Positions 16,461-25,548 of a DNA stretch of 64,000 nt are shown here, piece after piece. Within the stretch, counting starts at the first letter, position 1. Each line of letters starts with the position of its first letter. Made by a program: the position numbers and the translations under genes. Location of the stretch: NCBI RefSeq assembly GCF_001594005.1, contig NZ_LTBA01000004.1, positions 1 to 64,000 of the forward strand, in the 5' to 3' direction. Below the pieces are notes generated by a model, which did no database searches, had not been told where the DNA came from, and worked only from the letters and a program-made list of their open reading frames with translations. Source of the DNA: Clostridium tepidiprofundi DSM 19306 (GTDB lineage: Bacteria; Bacillota; Clostridia; Clostridiales; Clostridiaceae).

Positions 16461-17606
16461 CTATTTATCAAAGTCAGGTGGACATATTCCAAATGCACTC
16501 ATCCACGCTGCAACATCATCTATTTTCATTGTTGGTAGATGTTTTTGAGCCCAAAGGAATCCTGCTGGAAGCGATGGTCCTCTAACAGATACTCTGTATG
16601 GTTTAGGCTCGCCTTTCGAAACAACATAATATCCAAATTCACCCTTAGATGATTCTACTTTTGCATAAGCTTCACCTTCAGGAACCTTTAGCATATTTAA
16701 ATTTCCAAGATTAAGTCTTACCTCACCTTCAGGTATTTGTTTAATACATTGTCTTATTATGTTAATACTCTGTTCGTATTCCATTCTAACTTGCATAACC
16801 CTAGCTAAAGCATCTCCACCTTCTTGAGTTATAACATCAAAATCCAAATATGGATATGCAGCATATGGTGTATCCTTACGAACATCATATGGATTTCCAG
16901 AAGCTTTTAAGTTTGGTCCACTGAGACCAGTTCTTGCAGCATCTTCTTTAGATACATATCCCATTCCTTTTAATCTTTTATGAATTATTGGATTTTCAAA
17001 TAACAATCTATCATATTCTGGTAATCTTGATTCTAAATAATCTAGAACATCACTTAATTTTTCAAAGAATCCTTCTGGTGCATCTCTTCTTACTCCACCA
17101 GGAATATTGTATATGTGATATACACGTCCACCTGTTATCCATTCAAACATATCGAGTATTTTATCACGATCCGCCATTGTCCAATACATAATTGTATAAA
17201 GACCTAGAGAAGCACCAGCTCCACCTATACCTATTAAAAAAGCTGTCAATCTGCTCATTTCGAGAGTAATTGTACGCAAATATTTTGCTCTTTCAGGTAT
17301 TTCAACTCCCATAATCTTTTCAATAGCCATACAATAAGCAACTTCATTAGGATCAGGATCCATAACGCAAATTCTTGGAACTAATGTAATATTGTGAAGC
17401 CACGGTCTTTGTTCCATTATTTTTTCGAATCCTCTATGCAAATGACCAGCATTAGGTCTTACATTTGATATTTCAGTTCCAATCATTTCAAAAACGTATC
17501 CAAAGTTACCATGCATACCAGGGTGATTAGGACCAAAGAATAAATCATAAACAGTAGCTCTATCCTTTTTAGCTATCTTAGTTAGTGTATAAGAATCAAA
17601 ATTCAT
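16461..17606 (-). CDS. MbxL/NuoD-like large subunit with CxxD motifs
   Basis: This 381-residue subunit is related to NiFe-hydrogenase large subunits and complex I NuoD. A hydrogenase needs two CxxC motifs to hold NiFe. Here the first is RICVMD (Cys80, Asp83) and the second, at the C-terminus, is FGICPPDFDK (Cys375, Asp378), so each is CxxD. NiFe cannot be bound in the usual way. From memory this CxxD pattern is that of MBX/MBS, the sulfane-sulfur reductase of Pyrococcus. The N-terminus has FGPNHPGMHG, as in NuoD. There is also no long C-terminal maturation tail. Confidence 0.85.
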   Translation of the reverse strand: MNFDSYTLTKIAKKDRATVYDLFFGPNHPGMHGNFGYVFEMIGTEISNVRPNAGHLHRGFEKIMEQRPWLHNITLVPRICVMDPDPNEVAYCMAIEKIMGVEIPERAKYLRTITLEMSRLTAFLIGIGGAGASLGLYTIMYWTMADRDKILDMFEWITGGRVYHIYNIPGGVRRDAPEGFFEKLSDVLDYLESRLPEYDRLLFENPIIHKRLKGMGYVSKEDAARTGLSGPNLKASGNPYDVRKDTPYAAYPYLDFDVITQEGGDALARVMQVRMEYEQSINIIRQCIKQIPEGEVRLNLGNLNMLKVPEGEAYAKVESSKGEFGYYVVSKGEPKPYRVSVRGPSLPAGFLWAQKHLPTMKIDDVAAWMSAFGICPPDFDK

Positions 17607-18088
17607 TATTTAGCACCTCCATTCCTCTTTGAACCATAGAGTTTCTCTGAAAATGCTTCAGTATCAAAATCTTTTCTAAGTGGCGGAAGATCTCTCCAAT
17701 TTTCAAGGAATAATCCCGATAAATCCTTATTCCCTTCAAACACTATACCAAAGAATTCATGAACTTCTTGTTCATAAAATTGTGCTTGCTCCCATAATCC
17801 AACCACAGTTGAAATTAAGGGTTTTTCTCTTGGAATTCTAACTTTATTTATAATATGAATTTTATGAGTGTATGAGTATGTGTGATAAACAACCTCAAAT
17901 TCATTTTCATCTATATAGTCTACACCATTTATATTTGCAAGATGTTCAAATCCAATGGATTGGAGGTACTGAAGATGATTAAGAAGTTCATCTTTTGAAA
18001 CAGTAACTTTTATTTCACCATCACAAATTTTATACGTTTCTAAACCTCTATTTTCAAGCTTTTTTATCAACTCTTCTATTGTTAACAT
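17606..18088 (-). CDS. MbxK/NuoC-like subunit
   Basis: From ATG 18088 (GGGAG upstream) it encodes about 160 residues. The 30-kDa subunit signature is WEQAQFYEQEVHEFFGIVFEG, and the C-terminal part LPPLRKDF is as in NuoC. It is a structural hydrophilic-arm subunit. Its stop overlaps the start of the next gene by one base. Confidence 0.85.
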   Translation of the reverse strand: MLTIEELIKKLENRGLETYKICDGEIKVTVSKDELLNHLQYLQSIGFEHLANINGVDYIDENEFEVVYHTYSYTHKIHIINKVRIPREKPLISTVVGLWEQAQFYEQEVHEFFGIVFEGNKDLSGLFLENWRDLPPLRKDFDTEAFSEKLYGSKRNGGAK

Positions 18089-18089
18089 T

Positions 18090-18716
18090 CTACTTTTCAA
18101 CTCCCATCTCACTGGAATTTTGCTCTTTGTATTCAAACTTTAATTTAGCACTTTCCAAAACAGGTTCAGCATTTTTGAATATTCTATCTTGATTTGCTTT
18201 GTAATAAGCATAATTCTCTTTGTATTTTTTATAAGCTTTTGCTTCACCACGCTGAATCATATCCATTAATTTAAGCAAACTATCCAATACAGCCTCTGGC
18301 CTTGGCATACATCCAGCTAATGATATATCAACTGGTATGTATTCACCTACATTAGTTATTGTATTGTAAGAATCCCAATACATTCCTCCATTAATTGCAC
18401 ATGAACCAAATGCTAATACCCATTTGGGCTCTGGCATTTGCTCATATGTTCTAATTATTCTTTTCAATGTTTTAGTGGACACATATCCAGTAACTAATAG
18501 TATATCAGCCTGTCTTGGAGTAGCCATAGGACCTACCCCAAATCTTTCAACGTCCCATCTTGACGTCATTGTTGGAGGTAATTCCATAGCTCCACATCCT
18601 GTACAATAGTGAAGCATCCATAAAGAACGTTTTCTGAAAAAGTTAATAGCTTTATCCCACAATTTTTGATTATCTTGTATTTTTTGATTATCTTGATTTA
18701 AATTTAGTTCTAACAT
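18090..18716 (-). CDS. MbxJ/NuoB-like small subunit, proximal [4Fe-4S]
   Basis: This 208-residue subunit carries the N2-type cluster. The Cys ligands are in HYCTGCGAMEL, FGSCAINGGMYW and LAGCMPRPEAVLDSL. In MBS this cluster is proposed as the catalytic centre for sulfane sulfur. It ends with a ~55-residue charged extension (from about residue 150) that NuoB proteins usually lack. It lies directly after the M-like membrane subunit. Confidence 0.88.
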   Translation of the reverse strand: MLELNLNQDNQKIQDNQKLWDKAINFFRKRSLWMLHYCTGCGAMELPPTMTSRWDVERFGVGPMATPRQADILLVTGYVSTKTLKRIIRTYEQMPEPKWVLAFGSCAINGGMYWDSYNTITNVGEYIPVDISLAGCMPRPEAVLDSLLKLMDMIQRGEAKAYKKYKENYAYYKANQDRIFKNAEPVLESAKLKFEYKEQNSSEMGVEK

Positions 18717-18726
18717 AGGCTCCTCC

Positions 18727-19611
18727 TTAAAATACTATTAAAAGTAATTGTATTACTGCAAGTGCCATTGGAAATATCCATAAGAATTTAACCGCTTGTT
18801 CAATTTTATATCTTGGAAATACATTATCAAACACAACAGCAACAAGATATACAATTAACTGTTTAAATACAAAGTCAATAGGATTTGCTCCGCCTCCAAA
18901 GAAGAAATTAACAATCAATCCAGTCTCAACAAAAATAGATACTGCATGTGTCAAAAACGCAAGTCCTAAATATTTACCTGATAACTCAACCATAGGACCT
19001 GATGCTATTTCAGCTGGTGCTATCATTGCGTCAAATGGCTTCTCACCAAGCATAGCTTGAAGTGCAATTTCCGCCGCTAAATACCCAATAGGCATATGCC
19101 ATATATTCCAATTCCAAATTGAACCAGATTGTGAAGCTGCAATAACTGCAACTGATGATGAATGATTAAATATTATTAATCCTAACACAACTGTAAAGAA
19201 TGGTACTTCAAAACCTAGCATCATAGTCAAAGCACGAGAAACCCCAATTGTAGCATTTGGATTTCCACTCGCTGCAACAGCCATTGCCATTCCTAAATAT
19301 CCTATACTCATTAAATACATAATTACTACTATATTAGTATTTGATTGAAAAGCTGTATGCGAAGCAATAGGGACATATAACATTGTACCAATCAATCCCG
19401 CAAGGGACATTACCATACCTAGATCCATAACAAAATTATGAGTAATTGATTTACGACTTAAAAGTTTTATTACATCCATAATAGACTGATAAAAAGGAGG
19501 GCCGTATCTTAAATGCACACGGGCTGAAACCTTCCTCCCAATACCCATAAATATAAGTCCAATCAATATAGAAGCCACTGCATATAAGAAAATATTAAGC
19601 ACTGTCATCAT
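18727..19611 (-). CDS. MbxM/NuoH-like membrane anchor
   Basis: I start it at ATG 19611 (GGAGGG upstream), giving about 294 residues with eight helices. NuoH motifs include GIGRKVSARVHLRYGPP and GEKPFDAMIAPAEIASGP, where acidic residues line the quinone-like cavity in complex I. It connects the peripheral arm to the ion-pumping module. It precedes J, as in MBX/MBS operons; in MBH operons M follows L. Confidence 0.88.
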   Translation of the reverse strand: MMTVLNIFLYAVASILIGLIFMGIGRKVSARVHLRYGPPFYQSIMDVIKLLSRKSITHNFVMDLGMVMSLAGLIGTMLYVPIASHTAFQSNTNIVVIMYLMSIGYLGMAMAVAASGNPNATIGVSRALTMMLGFEVPFFTVVLGLIIFNHSSSVAVIAASQSGSIWNWNIWHMPIGYLAAEIALQAMLGEKPFDAMIAPAEIASGPMVELSGKYLGLAFLTHAVSIFVETGLIVNFFFGGGANPIDFVFKQLIVYLVAVVFDNVFPRYKIEQAVKFLWIFPMALAVIQLLLIVF

Positions 19612-21491
19612 ACTAACCACCCTCCAACTATAAAGAGTACTACACCTATACAAAACATAAGAACCGCACCCTCACCTTTTGTATATAAACTACTTAAAGC
19701 ACAACTTACTCTCTCAACATTTCTACCAAATGCACTCATCCATCTATCAAATGATATCTTATCAAGCAAAGGATTAAAGATTTCTTTAAATGGTTGATAG
19801 AAACCATAAGAAAAATTGAATCTATCTGGAGTAGTACCCCAGTCTAGGGGCTCTTCACCTGCTGTATAATTATCTTCTTGAGCAACCTTAGTTTGCTTTC
19901 CAGAAATAATATACAATATAGCAGATACTACAAATCCAGCAACAAATATTCCAAATAAAACAGTAATGTTTACATCTGAATTTGATAATGAACTATGAAG
20001 TGTAGTCCATGAAGCTACGGATACTTTATATCCTAAAGCAGCAAGTACAGTATTCAAAGGCTTTAATACTATTCCTGGTATAACACCAATTGCAAGCATC
20101 AATATCATTAGTATAACCATAGGAATTGCCATAAATACCGGTGCTTCTTTAACATCTTTCAAATGATCAGGCAATTGTCCTAAGAAAACTGATGCCAAAC
20201 ATCTGAATAGATACATAAATGCTCCAGTTGATGCAAATATCATTGCTATTACAACAAACAACATTCTTTTTGATATAAGTGCTTGTACAATAAGCCATTT
20301 AGATGGAAAACCATTAAGTGGTGGTATACCCGCAGCAGCAATAATTGCTAATAAATATGTCATAAAAGTTAATGGCATTCTGTAAACCAATCCACCTACC
20401 TTATGCATATCTCTTTCACCTGTTCTGTAAATAACAGCAGCAAGAGATAAGAAAATAGCAGTCTTAAATACCATATGGTTTACTGAATGGAATAAAGCTC
20501 CCTGTACTCCTGCAATACTCATTGTAGATAATCCCATTACGATATATCCAATATTCGATACTGAAGAATATGCAAAAAGCTTCTTCATATCTGTTTGGAA
20601 TATTGCTAGTATTGTTGCAAGTACAGCTGTTATTGCACCCATCCATGCTAATAAGTATGCTGGTCCATTAATTCTACCTAAAGCAGGGATATTAGCCTTT
20701 TGTAATATTGGCAGAATAAATAATGCAATTCCATAAACGCCATATTTACTCATTACAGCTGATAAGAAAGGTGTAAAATCATCTGGTGCCTCAGCATAAG
20801 CCTTTGAAGGCCACATATAAAATGGGAACACCGCAGATTTTATAAAGAATGTAATTCCAAATAATCCTAAGTAAAACAATGCCATACTATGATTTGTTGA
20901 AAATAAATCAATCATAGCTTTAATAGATGTCTGTATATCAAATGTTTTTGTTTTCTGAGCAATTAACATAATACCTAGTAATAATGAAGATGTTCCTACC
21001 AAAGATAATGAAAGATAAAATCTAGCTGCCTTAGCTGAAATTTTCTTTCCATGTGCAACTATAAAGTAAGATGTCCATCCCATTACTTCCCACATCATAA
21101 AGAATAATAACCAATCTTTTGCAAAGAAAATTCCTAAATTTGCAAATATAAGCATAAACCATATTGGAGTAATCTTGCTATTATGTTTCTCATCATTATA
21201 AGCTAATGAGAATAGAGATATCAATAAAGTTATAGCAGAAGCAAAGAATGCAAAGAACCATCCCAAAGGATTGTTTGCAAATGCTAAAGTTATATTACTG
21301 TTAAACAACTCAAAGTTTAATTTAGTACTCCACACCAAATCCCAATTACCAAACATAGTAAATAAAGTATAGCTGATATATCCAGATACTACTACAAACA
21401 ATGTCCAAACAACCTTGTGGTATTTATTTAGTAAAGTGGAAAGAAGTGCTGCTAATAAAGGTACTACTAATAACATCAACATCTTATCCAT
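19608..21491 (-). CDS. Second antiporter-like subunit, MbxH'/NuoL-like
   Basis: This 627-residue protein has about 16 helices. The ion-channel residues of the NuoL/MrpD family are in WEVMGWTSYFIV, FFIKSAVFPFYMW (Lys), AYSSVSNIGYI and FHSVNHMVFKTAIF (His/Lys). A tail with the segment PLDWGTTPDRFNFSYGF precedes a last helix. A second H-type subunit next to the MrpD-like one is a feature of MBX/MBS and not of MBH. Confidence 0.85.
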   Translation of the reverse strand: MDKMLMLLVVPLLAALLSTLLNKYHKVVWTLFVVVSGYISYTLFTMFGNWDLVWSTKLNFELFNSNITLAFANNPLGWFFAFFASAITLLISLFSLAYNDEKHNSKITPIWFMLIFANLGIFFAKDWLLFFMMWEVMGWTSYFIVAHGKKISAKAARFYLSLSLVGTSSLLLGIMLIAQKTKTFDIQTSIKAMIDLFSTNHSMALFYLGLFGITFFIKSAVFPFYMWPSKAYAEAPDDFTPFLSAVMSKYGVYGIALFILPILQKANIPALGRINGPAYLLAWMGAITAVLATILAIFQTDMKKLFAYSSVSNIGYIVMGLSTMSIAGVQGALFHSVNHMVFKTAIFLSLAAVIYRTGERDMHKVGGLVYRMPLTFMTYLLAIIAAAGIPPLNGFPSKWLIVQALISKRMLFVVIAMIFASTGAFMYLFRCLASVFLGQLPDHLKDVKEAPVFMAIPMVILMILMLAIGVIPGIVLKPLNTVLAALGYKVSVASWTTLHSSLSNSDVNITVLFGIFVAGFVVSAILYIISGKQTKVAQEDNYTAGEEPLDWGTTPDRFNFSYGFYQPFKEIFNPLLDKISFDRWMSAFGRNVERVSCALSSLYTKGEGAVLMFCIGVVLFIVGGWLV

Positions 21492-21495
21492 TTAA

Positions 21496-22965
21496 TCACC
21501 TCCCTGGGAAAACTATCTGTACATAATTTGGAACAGATTTTAAAAGTTCATTTGAAGCTTTATCAATATTGCTTCCAAGCAAGCCTGGATGCACACCAAT
21601 TATTACTATAACAAGAGCTAATACTCCAGCAATTATAGTTGAATGTACTCGTAATTTTGATGTAAATTCTATATTTTCATCTTTTTCAAGGAATAAAGTA
21701 TGAGCTATTTTTAAGAAGTAAATTCCTTCAATAACAGCAGTTATCAATATAATAACTACCCCTGTCATAATAACACCATTTCCAGACATTGCTCCTTGTA
21801 TAATTCCAAGCTTTCCCCAGAATCCAGCAAATAAAGGCATTCCCATTAAACTTAATGAAGCTATTATAAATGCTACCCCTGCAACTGGATACTTTCTTCC
21901 TAAGCCTTTCATATCTTCCCATTTATCACTTTTAACAATAGTCATAAATTCACCAGTCAAAATAAACAATACTGTCTTAGCTAAGAAATTCGCAATTACT
22001 ACATAGAATGCTCCTCTAATGGCTTGTTCATTTCCTATCATAAATCCAAACAATATTAATCCCATTTGACCCATAGAAGAGAAAGCCAAAACTTTTTTAA
22101 TATTTCTCTCAGCAAACGCAGCTGTTTCACTAATGATTATTGTAAGCATTGCTATAATCAAGATTATTTTTGCAATGTTTCCATCAATAAATACTGCATT
22201 TCCATTTGAAAACATTGTAAGCAATATACGTGTTATTACATATGCACCTGCTGTTCCAAGCATACCATGCAGCATTATATTAACACTAGTTTTTGCAGCA
22301 ATATATGCCTTAGGAACCCACATATTAAATGGGAACAATTCTAATTCTACGAATATACCAGCAAACATTAATATCATTATCAATTGTAATGTAGCAGAAT
22401 TCAATAAAGTAACTTTTGAAGCTATATCCGCAATGTTTAATGTACCTAATGTTTTATAAAGCACACCAATTCCTATAAGCAAGAATGCAGATGAAGCAGA
22501 TGCTAATATTAAGTACTTTATTGCAGCTCCTGTACTCTTTCTATCTCTTGTATAAGCAATAAGAGCAGTTATGGCAAATGTTGTTAATTCAGAAAATATA
22601 TAAAAGTTAAATATATCTCCTGTAAGAACAATACCATTTGAAGCCGCTAATAATACCAAAAAAGTCGAGTAAAACTGATAACTCTTTTCTTCTCTTATTA
22701 ACAATAGAGAAATAATTGCTGCTAAATTGATTAATATTACAAATCCAACTGATAGCGGTGTCAATACAAAGTTAATACCATATGGAGCTGGCCATCCACC
22801 TATTGCAACTGATGCTGGAAGCTTTCCGCTAATATAAATGCTTATAGTAAATATTTCCATAAACAACGCAATTAATGTGGCTATGCTACGGTTTGCCTTC
22901 TTAGTGAAAAGTGCCAAAAACGCTCCTATAAGAGGTATAGTTATCAAAAATAAAACACTATTCAT
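21496..22965 (-). CDS. MrpD/NuoN-like antiporter subunit (MbxH)
   Basis: I start it at ATG 22965 (AGGAGG upstream), giving 489 residues and 14 helices. Family motifs are FYIFSELTTFAITALIAY (with the conserved Glu), ELFPFNMWVPKAY, FSSMGQMGLILFG and ANFLAKTVLFI (Lys). It should translocate Na+ or H+. Its start overlaps the preceding mrpC-like gene. Confidence 0.88.
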   Translation of the reverse strand: MNSVLFLITIPLIGAFLALFTKKANRSIATLIALFMEIFTISIYISGKLPASVAIGGWPAPYGINFVLTPLSVGFVILINLAAIISLLLIREEKSYQFYSTFLVLLAASNGIVLTGDIFNFYIFSELTTFAITALIAYTRDRKSTGAAIKYLILASASSAFLLIGIGVLYKTLGTLNIADIASKVTLLNSATLQLIMILMFAGIFVELELFPFNMWVPKAYIAAKTSVNIMLHGMLGTAGAYVITRILLTMFSNGNAVFIDGNIAKIILIIAMLTIIISETAAFAERNIKKVLAFSSMGQMGLILFGFMIGNEQAIRGAFYVVIANFLAKTVLFILTGEFMTIVKSDKWEDMKGLGRKYPVAGVAFIIASLSLMGMPLFAGFWGKLGIIQGAMSGNGVIMTGVVIILITAVIEGIYFLKIAHTLFLEKDENIEFTSKLRVHSTIIAGVLALVIVIIGVHPGLLGSNIDKASNELLKSVPNYVQIVFPGR

Positions 22966-23329
22966 TAGTATGAACCTCCTCTTCTTCACTCGAAGTTATA
23001 GAGAGTGTACCATGAGTTTTGTAATATCTTATGGTTAAACCAAGAGCAAAAGCAGTAGTTCCTAGACCTATTACTATAGATGTCAAAACTAGTGCCTGAG
23101 GTACTGGGTCAACCATTGAAGATAATTTTTTTATACTATCTGGTGAACCTAAAATCGGTACTATTCCTCCATTCTTGTATCCAAAAGCTACCAATAACAA
23201 ATTGATTCCTGTTTCAATGATATTAAGAGAAAGAAGTATCTTTACGATATTTTTCCTTGTCAAAACACCAAATAGCCCTATAAAAACCAAAGCTAATGAT
23301 GAAATAAGGAAAAGATTAAGCATTGTCAT
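22958..23329 (-). CDS. MrpC/NuoK-like subunit (MbxG)
   Basis: From ATG 23329 (AGGAGGG upstream) it encodes 123 residues with three helices and the NuoK-like motif LLSLNIIETGINLLLVAFGY (conserved Glu), then QALVLTSIVIGLGTTAF. The C-terminus is an acidic tail (SSEEEEVHTNE). Confidence 0.88.
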   Translation of the reverse strand: MTMLNLFLISSLALVFIGLFGVLTRKNIVKILLSLNIIETGINLLLVAFGYKNGGIVPILGSPDSIKKLSSMVDPVPQALVLTSIVIGLGTTAFALGLTIRYYKTHGTLSITSSEEEEVHTNE

Positions 23330-24077
23330 ATTCTTTTCCCTCCTCATAAAATTCAAAATAAATTCCTGAAAGCTCTGCAGCTACTTTAAATGCAACAAGT
23401 GTATAAAGAATTGGTATTAATCCTGCTGAGAACAAATCTCCAACTCTTCCACCTTCAAGAAAATTCGCATAAAAAGTTCCTTTAATAAAGTATCCTGCAA
23501 TCGCTAATGCAAATATTGATGTCCCTGCAATAGCTTCTGTAACCTTTAAAGTATGTTTAGATACTGTCTTTTTACCTGCTAAAACTCCAAGAAGAATTGC
23601 AGTGCTTAGTATTGCACCTGCTGGGAATCCTCCACCCGGTGAAAGATGACCATTTAAGAACATGTATCCACCAACTAAAAGCATAAATACCATAAGAATT
23701 GGTGCCCAATAATAAAGTATTTTAGAAGGTTGTTTCATTCTTCTGCTTTCTTTAGGTAATACAAGTCCGAATCCCATAATTGTAACAAAAAGAACTATTA
23801 CCTCAAGTGATGTATCGAATAATCTATAATCTGCTACAACTGAAGTAACAATATTTGCTGCACTATCTTCTGCTTGTCCGCCCCATTCATACTTACTATT
23901 TTTATCTAATACATTTTTATTTAAATATCTATTTGCAACCCTGTTCTCAACCTTATTGCTATCTAATAGCTTTATACCAGTTCCATTGCTATTTGCAACA
24001 TTGTAAACAAAATACATAAGCACAGCTAAAAACGCAATCGCCAAGATATTCATAAGTAATGATCTCTCATTTTTCAT
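23316..24077 (-). CDS. Fused MbhE/MrpB-like subunit (MbxF position)
   Basis: This 253-residue protein has an N-terminal helix, a ~60-residue loop and a helix (SLEVIVLFVTIMGFGLVL) that resemble the MbhE/MrpA C-terminal part. An MrpB domain with GHLSPGGGFPAGAIL follows. The E and B pieces are separate genes in many MBH operons; one gene at this place gives the 13-gene count known from MBX. ATG 24077 follows GGAGGG. Confidence 0.8.
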   Translation of the reverse strand: MKNERSLLMNILAIAFLAVLMYFVYNVANSNGTGIKLLDSNKVENRVANRYLNKNVLDKNSKYEWGGQAEDSAANIVTSVVADYRLFDTSLEVIVLFVTIMGFGLVLPKESRRMKQPSKILYYWAPILMVFMLLVGGYMFLNGHLSPGGGFPAGAILSTAILLGVLAGKKTVSKHTLKVTEAIAGTSIFALAIAGYFIKGTFYANFLEGGRVGDLFSAGLIPILYTLVAFKVAAELSGIYFEFYEEGKEYDNA

Positions 24078-24124
24078 GCTTACTGCCCTCCAAAAAAATA
24101 ATTTTCCTTACTGATAATTTCTCT

Positions 24125-24210
24125 TAGGCATTTGAAAAGAAATAACAAGTCAAATAAACTAGCATGCTGACTAATTATTTTTTGACTGATTATTTTTTGA
24201 AAATGCCTTA
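24125..24210. mobile_element. Short MITE derivative within the membrane-complex operon
   Basis: Begins TAGGCATTTGAAAAGAAATA and ends TTTTGAAAATGCCTTA; 86 bp. Its right end lies inside the reading frame of the D-like gene and encodes that protein's last residues and stop codon (24171-24173). Confidence 0.75.
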
Positions 24211-24425
24211 TAAGAGAAAATGAAAATTGCTGTAGTTATTCCCGCTCCTATTGAAGCTTCTGTAATAGCAACATCTGGTGCTTGCATAAACAAGAATAAT
24301 GCAGATGCAATCAATGAAACTATTGCAAATACTATTATTGCTTTTAATAAATCAGGAGTTATCACAACCCATATTGCCGCTGCTACCATTATTACTGATA
24401 GCGCACATGCTAATGCAAATAACAT
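24171..24425 (-). CDS. MbxD/MrpA C-terminal-like subunit
   Basis: An 84-residue, three-helix protein of the DUF4040/MbhD type with PDVAITEASIGAGITTAIFI, the acidic Glu and Lys pattern of the NuoJ-like Mrp subunit. The last ~11 residues (AFSKNNQSKNN) and the stop are read from a MITE end, so the native C-terminus has been replaced. Confidence 0.8.
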   Translation of the reverse strand: MLFALACALSVIMVAAAIWVVITPDLLKAIIVFAIVSLIASALFLFMQAPDVAITEASIGAGITTAIFIFSYKAFSKNNQSKNN

Positions 24426-24742
24426 TACTCTTCCCCCCTATTTTCATAAGCATTTTCATTTAAAACAAATTCTTCTTTTTTCCTCTTTAAAGCAGCTCTT
24501 GTAATATTGTGTGAAGCAATAGGTGAGGTAGATAAGAAAAATACTGCTATTATAAATAACTTAAAACCCCAGCTTGGATGAAAAAATATCAGTCCAATCA
24601 GTAGTGAAACTATTCCCAAAGTAGAAGCTTTTGTACCTGCTTGTGACTGATTAAGCACATCAGGCATTCTGTAAATACCTAATCCTCCTAAGAAGAGGAA
24701 TGTAGCTCCTATTGTAACTAATACCCAACCAATTATGTTCAT
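24425..24742 (-). CDS. MrpG-like antiporter subunit (MbxC)
   Basis: This 105-residue, three-helix protein has the MrpG/PhaG motif GIYRMPDVLNQSQAGTKAST, then FFLSTSPIASHNITRAAL. It overlaps the D-like gene by one base and starts one base after the MrpF-like gene. Confidence 0.88.
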   Translation of the reverse strand: MNIIGWVLVTIGATFLFLGGLGIYRMPDVLNQSQAGTKASTLGIVSLLIGLIFFHPSWGFKLFIIAVFFLSTSPIASHNITRAALKRKKEEFVLNENAYENRGEE

Positions 24743-24743
24743 T

Positions 24744-24992
24744 CTACATACCTCCTTCCAAATACCTTGCTATTGCAACAACAGAAATAAATGCTAAAAT
24801 AGCATATACCAGTGCAACATCAAGCAATAAGGAGTTATTACTAATATGCGCAAAAATAACCAGCACACCTGTAATCATGGTAGTTACTGTATCAATTGCT
24901 ACAACTCTATTTTCTAATTCTTTTCCTTTTATAAGTCTAATAATACTAAGAATGATACCTAAAAAAACAAGTCCAATAATAACGTACATCAT
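24744..24992 (-). CDS. MrpF-like antiporter subunit (MbxB)
   Basis: This 82-residue, three-helix protein has the pattern GKELENRVVAIDTVTTM typical of MrpF (PxxxDRVxAxD in most relatives). It overlaps the MrpE-like gene by four bases. Confidence 0.86.
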   Translation of the reverse strand: MMYVIIGLVFLGIILSIIRLIKGKELENRVVAIDTVTTMITGVLVIFAHISNNSLLLDVALVYAILAFISVVAIARYLEGGM

Positions 24993-25465
24993 TTGTCAAA
25001 CGCTCCTTTCAAAAGCCTTTCAAATGGTTTAACTATATCAGCTGAACTACCTAATGCATTTCCATCAACCACATGAATATATAAAGTATCACCTTCTAAA
25101 TCAACTGATAATGTACCTGGAGTTAATGTTATTGAATTTGCTAAAAATGCTCTTCCTACATTGGACTTTATTGATGTCTTAACCTCAACAATTTTAGGAG
25201 AAATAGGTAGACTTGGTGTCAAAACTATTTTTGCCATACTTAAATTCGCTTTTATTAATTCCTTAATAAAAACAAATGAATAAATTATTAAATAAAATAT
25301 TCCTGATACTTTAAATGACTCTTTACCTTTTGTATAAAAAGAAACTGCACTAGAAATGAGTAAACTTAAAATAGCTCCTGCAATTGCTTCTTGTCCAGAT
25401 AAAGGGAAAACCAAACCTGTCCACAATAAAAAGAGCGAAATAAAGAGTAATACTAAATTAACCAA
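24989..25465 (-). CDS. MrpE-like antiporter subunit (MbxA), first gene of the operon
   Basis: This 158-residue protein has two N-terminal hairpin helices and a cytoplasmic domain with LANSITLTPGTLSVDLEGD, the MrpE signature. Start is TTG 25465 with GGAGGTG about ten bases upstream. A 23-bp site shared with the ArsR promoter region lies 44 bases before the start. Confidence 0.86.
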   Translation of the reverse strand: MVNLVLLFISLFLLWTGLVFPLSGQEAIAGAILSLLISSAVSFYTKGKESFKVSGIFYLIIYSFVFIKELIKANLSMAKIVLTPSLPISPKIVEVKTSIKSNVGRAFLANSITLTPGTLSVDLEGDTLYIHVVDGNALGSSADIVKPFERLLKGAFDK

Positions 25466-25508
25466 CCTTTACACACCTCCAATTAAACTACAATACTGTA
25501 TAATCGTA

Positions 25509-25531
25509 ATATTCAAATTTAACGATATAAA
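25509..25531. promoter_or_regulatory. Candidate ArsR operator in front of the 13-gene operon
   Basis: ATATTCAAATTTA followed by ACGATATAAA matches 18 of 23 positions with the site at 25883-25905 upstream of the regulator. It lies between the ArsR stop and the first operon gene, with an outer ATCGT/ACGAT dyad. Confidence 0.55.
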
Positions 25532-25548
25532 ATATAAAAAAATTAGTG

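Noticed and set aside
16461-17606. Annotation as an energy-converting NiFe hydrogenase large subunit
   Set aside because: Both NiFe-binding CxxC motifs read CxxD and there is no C-terminal maturation extension, so a NiFe centre is not supported.
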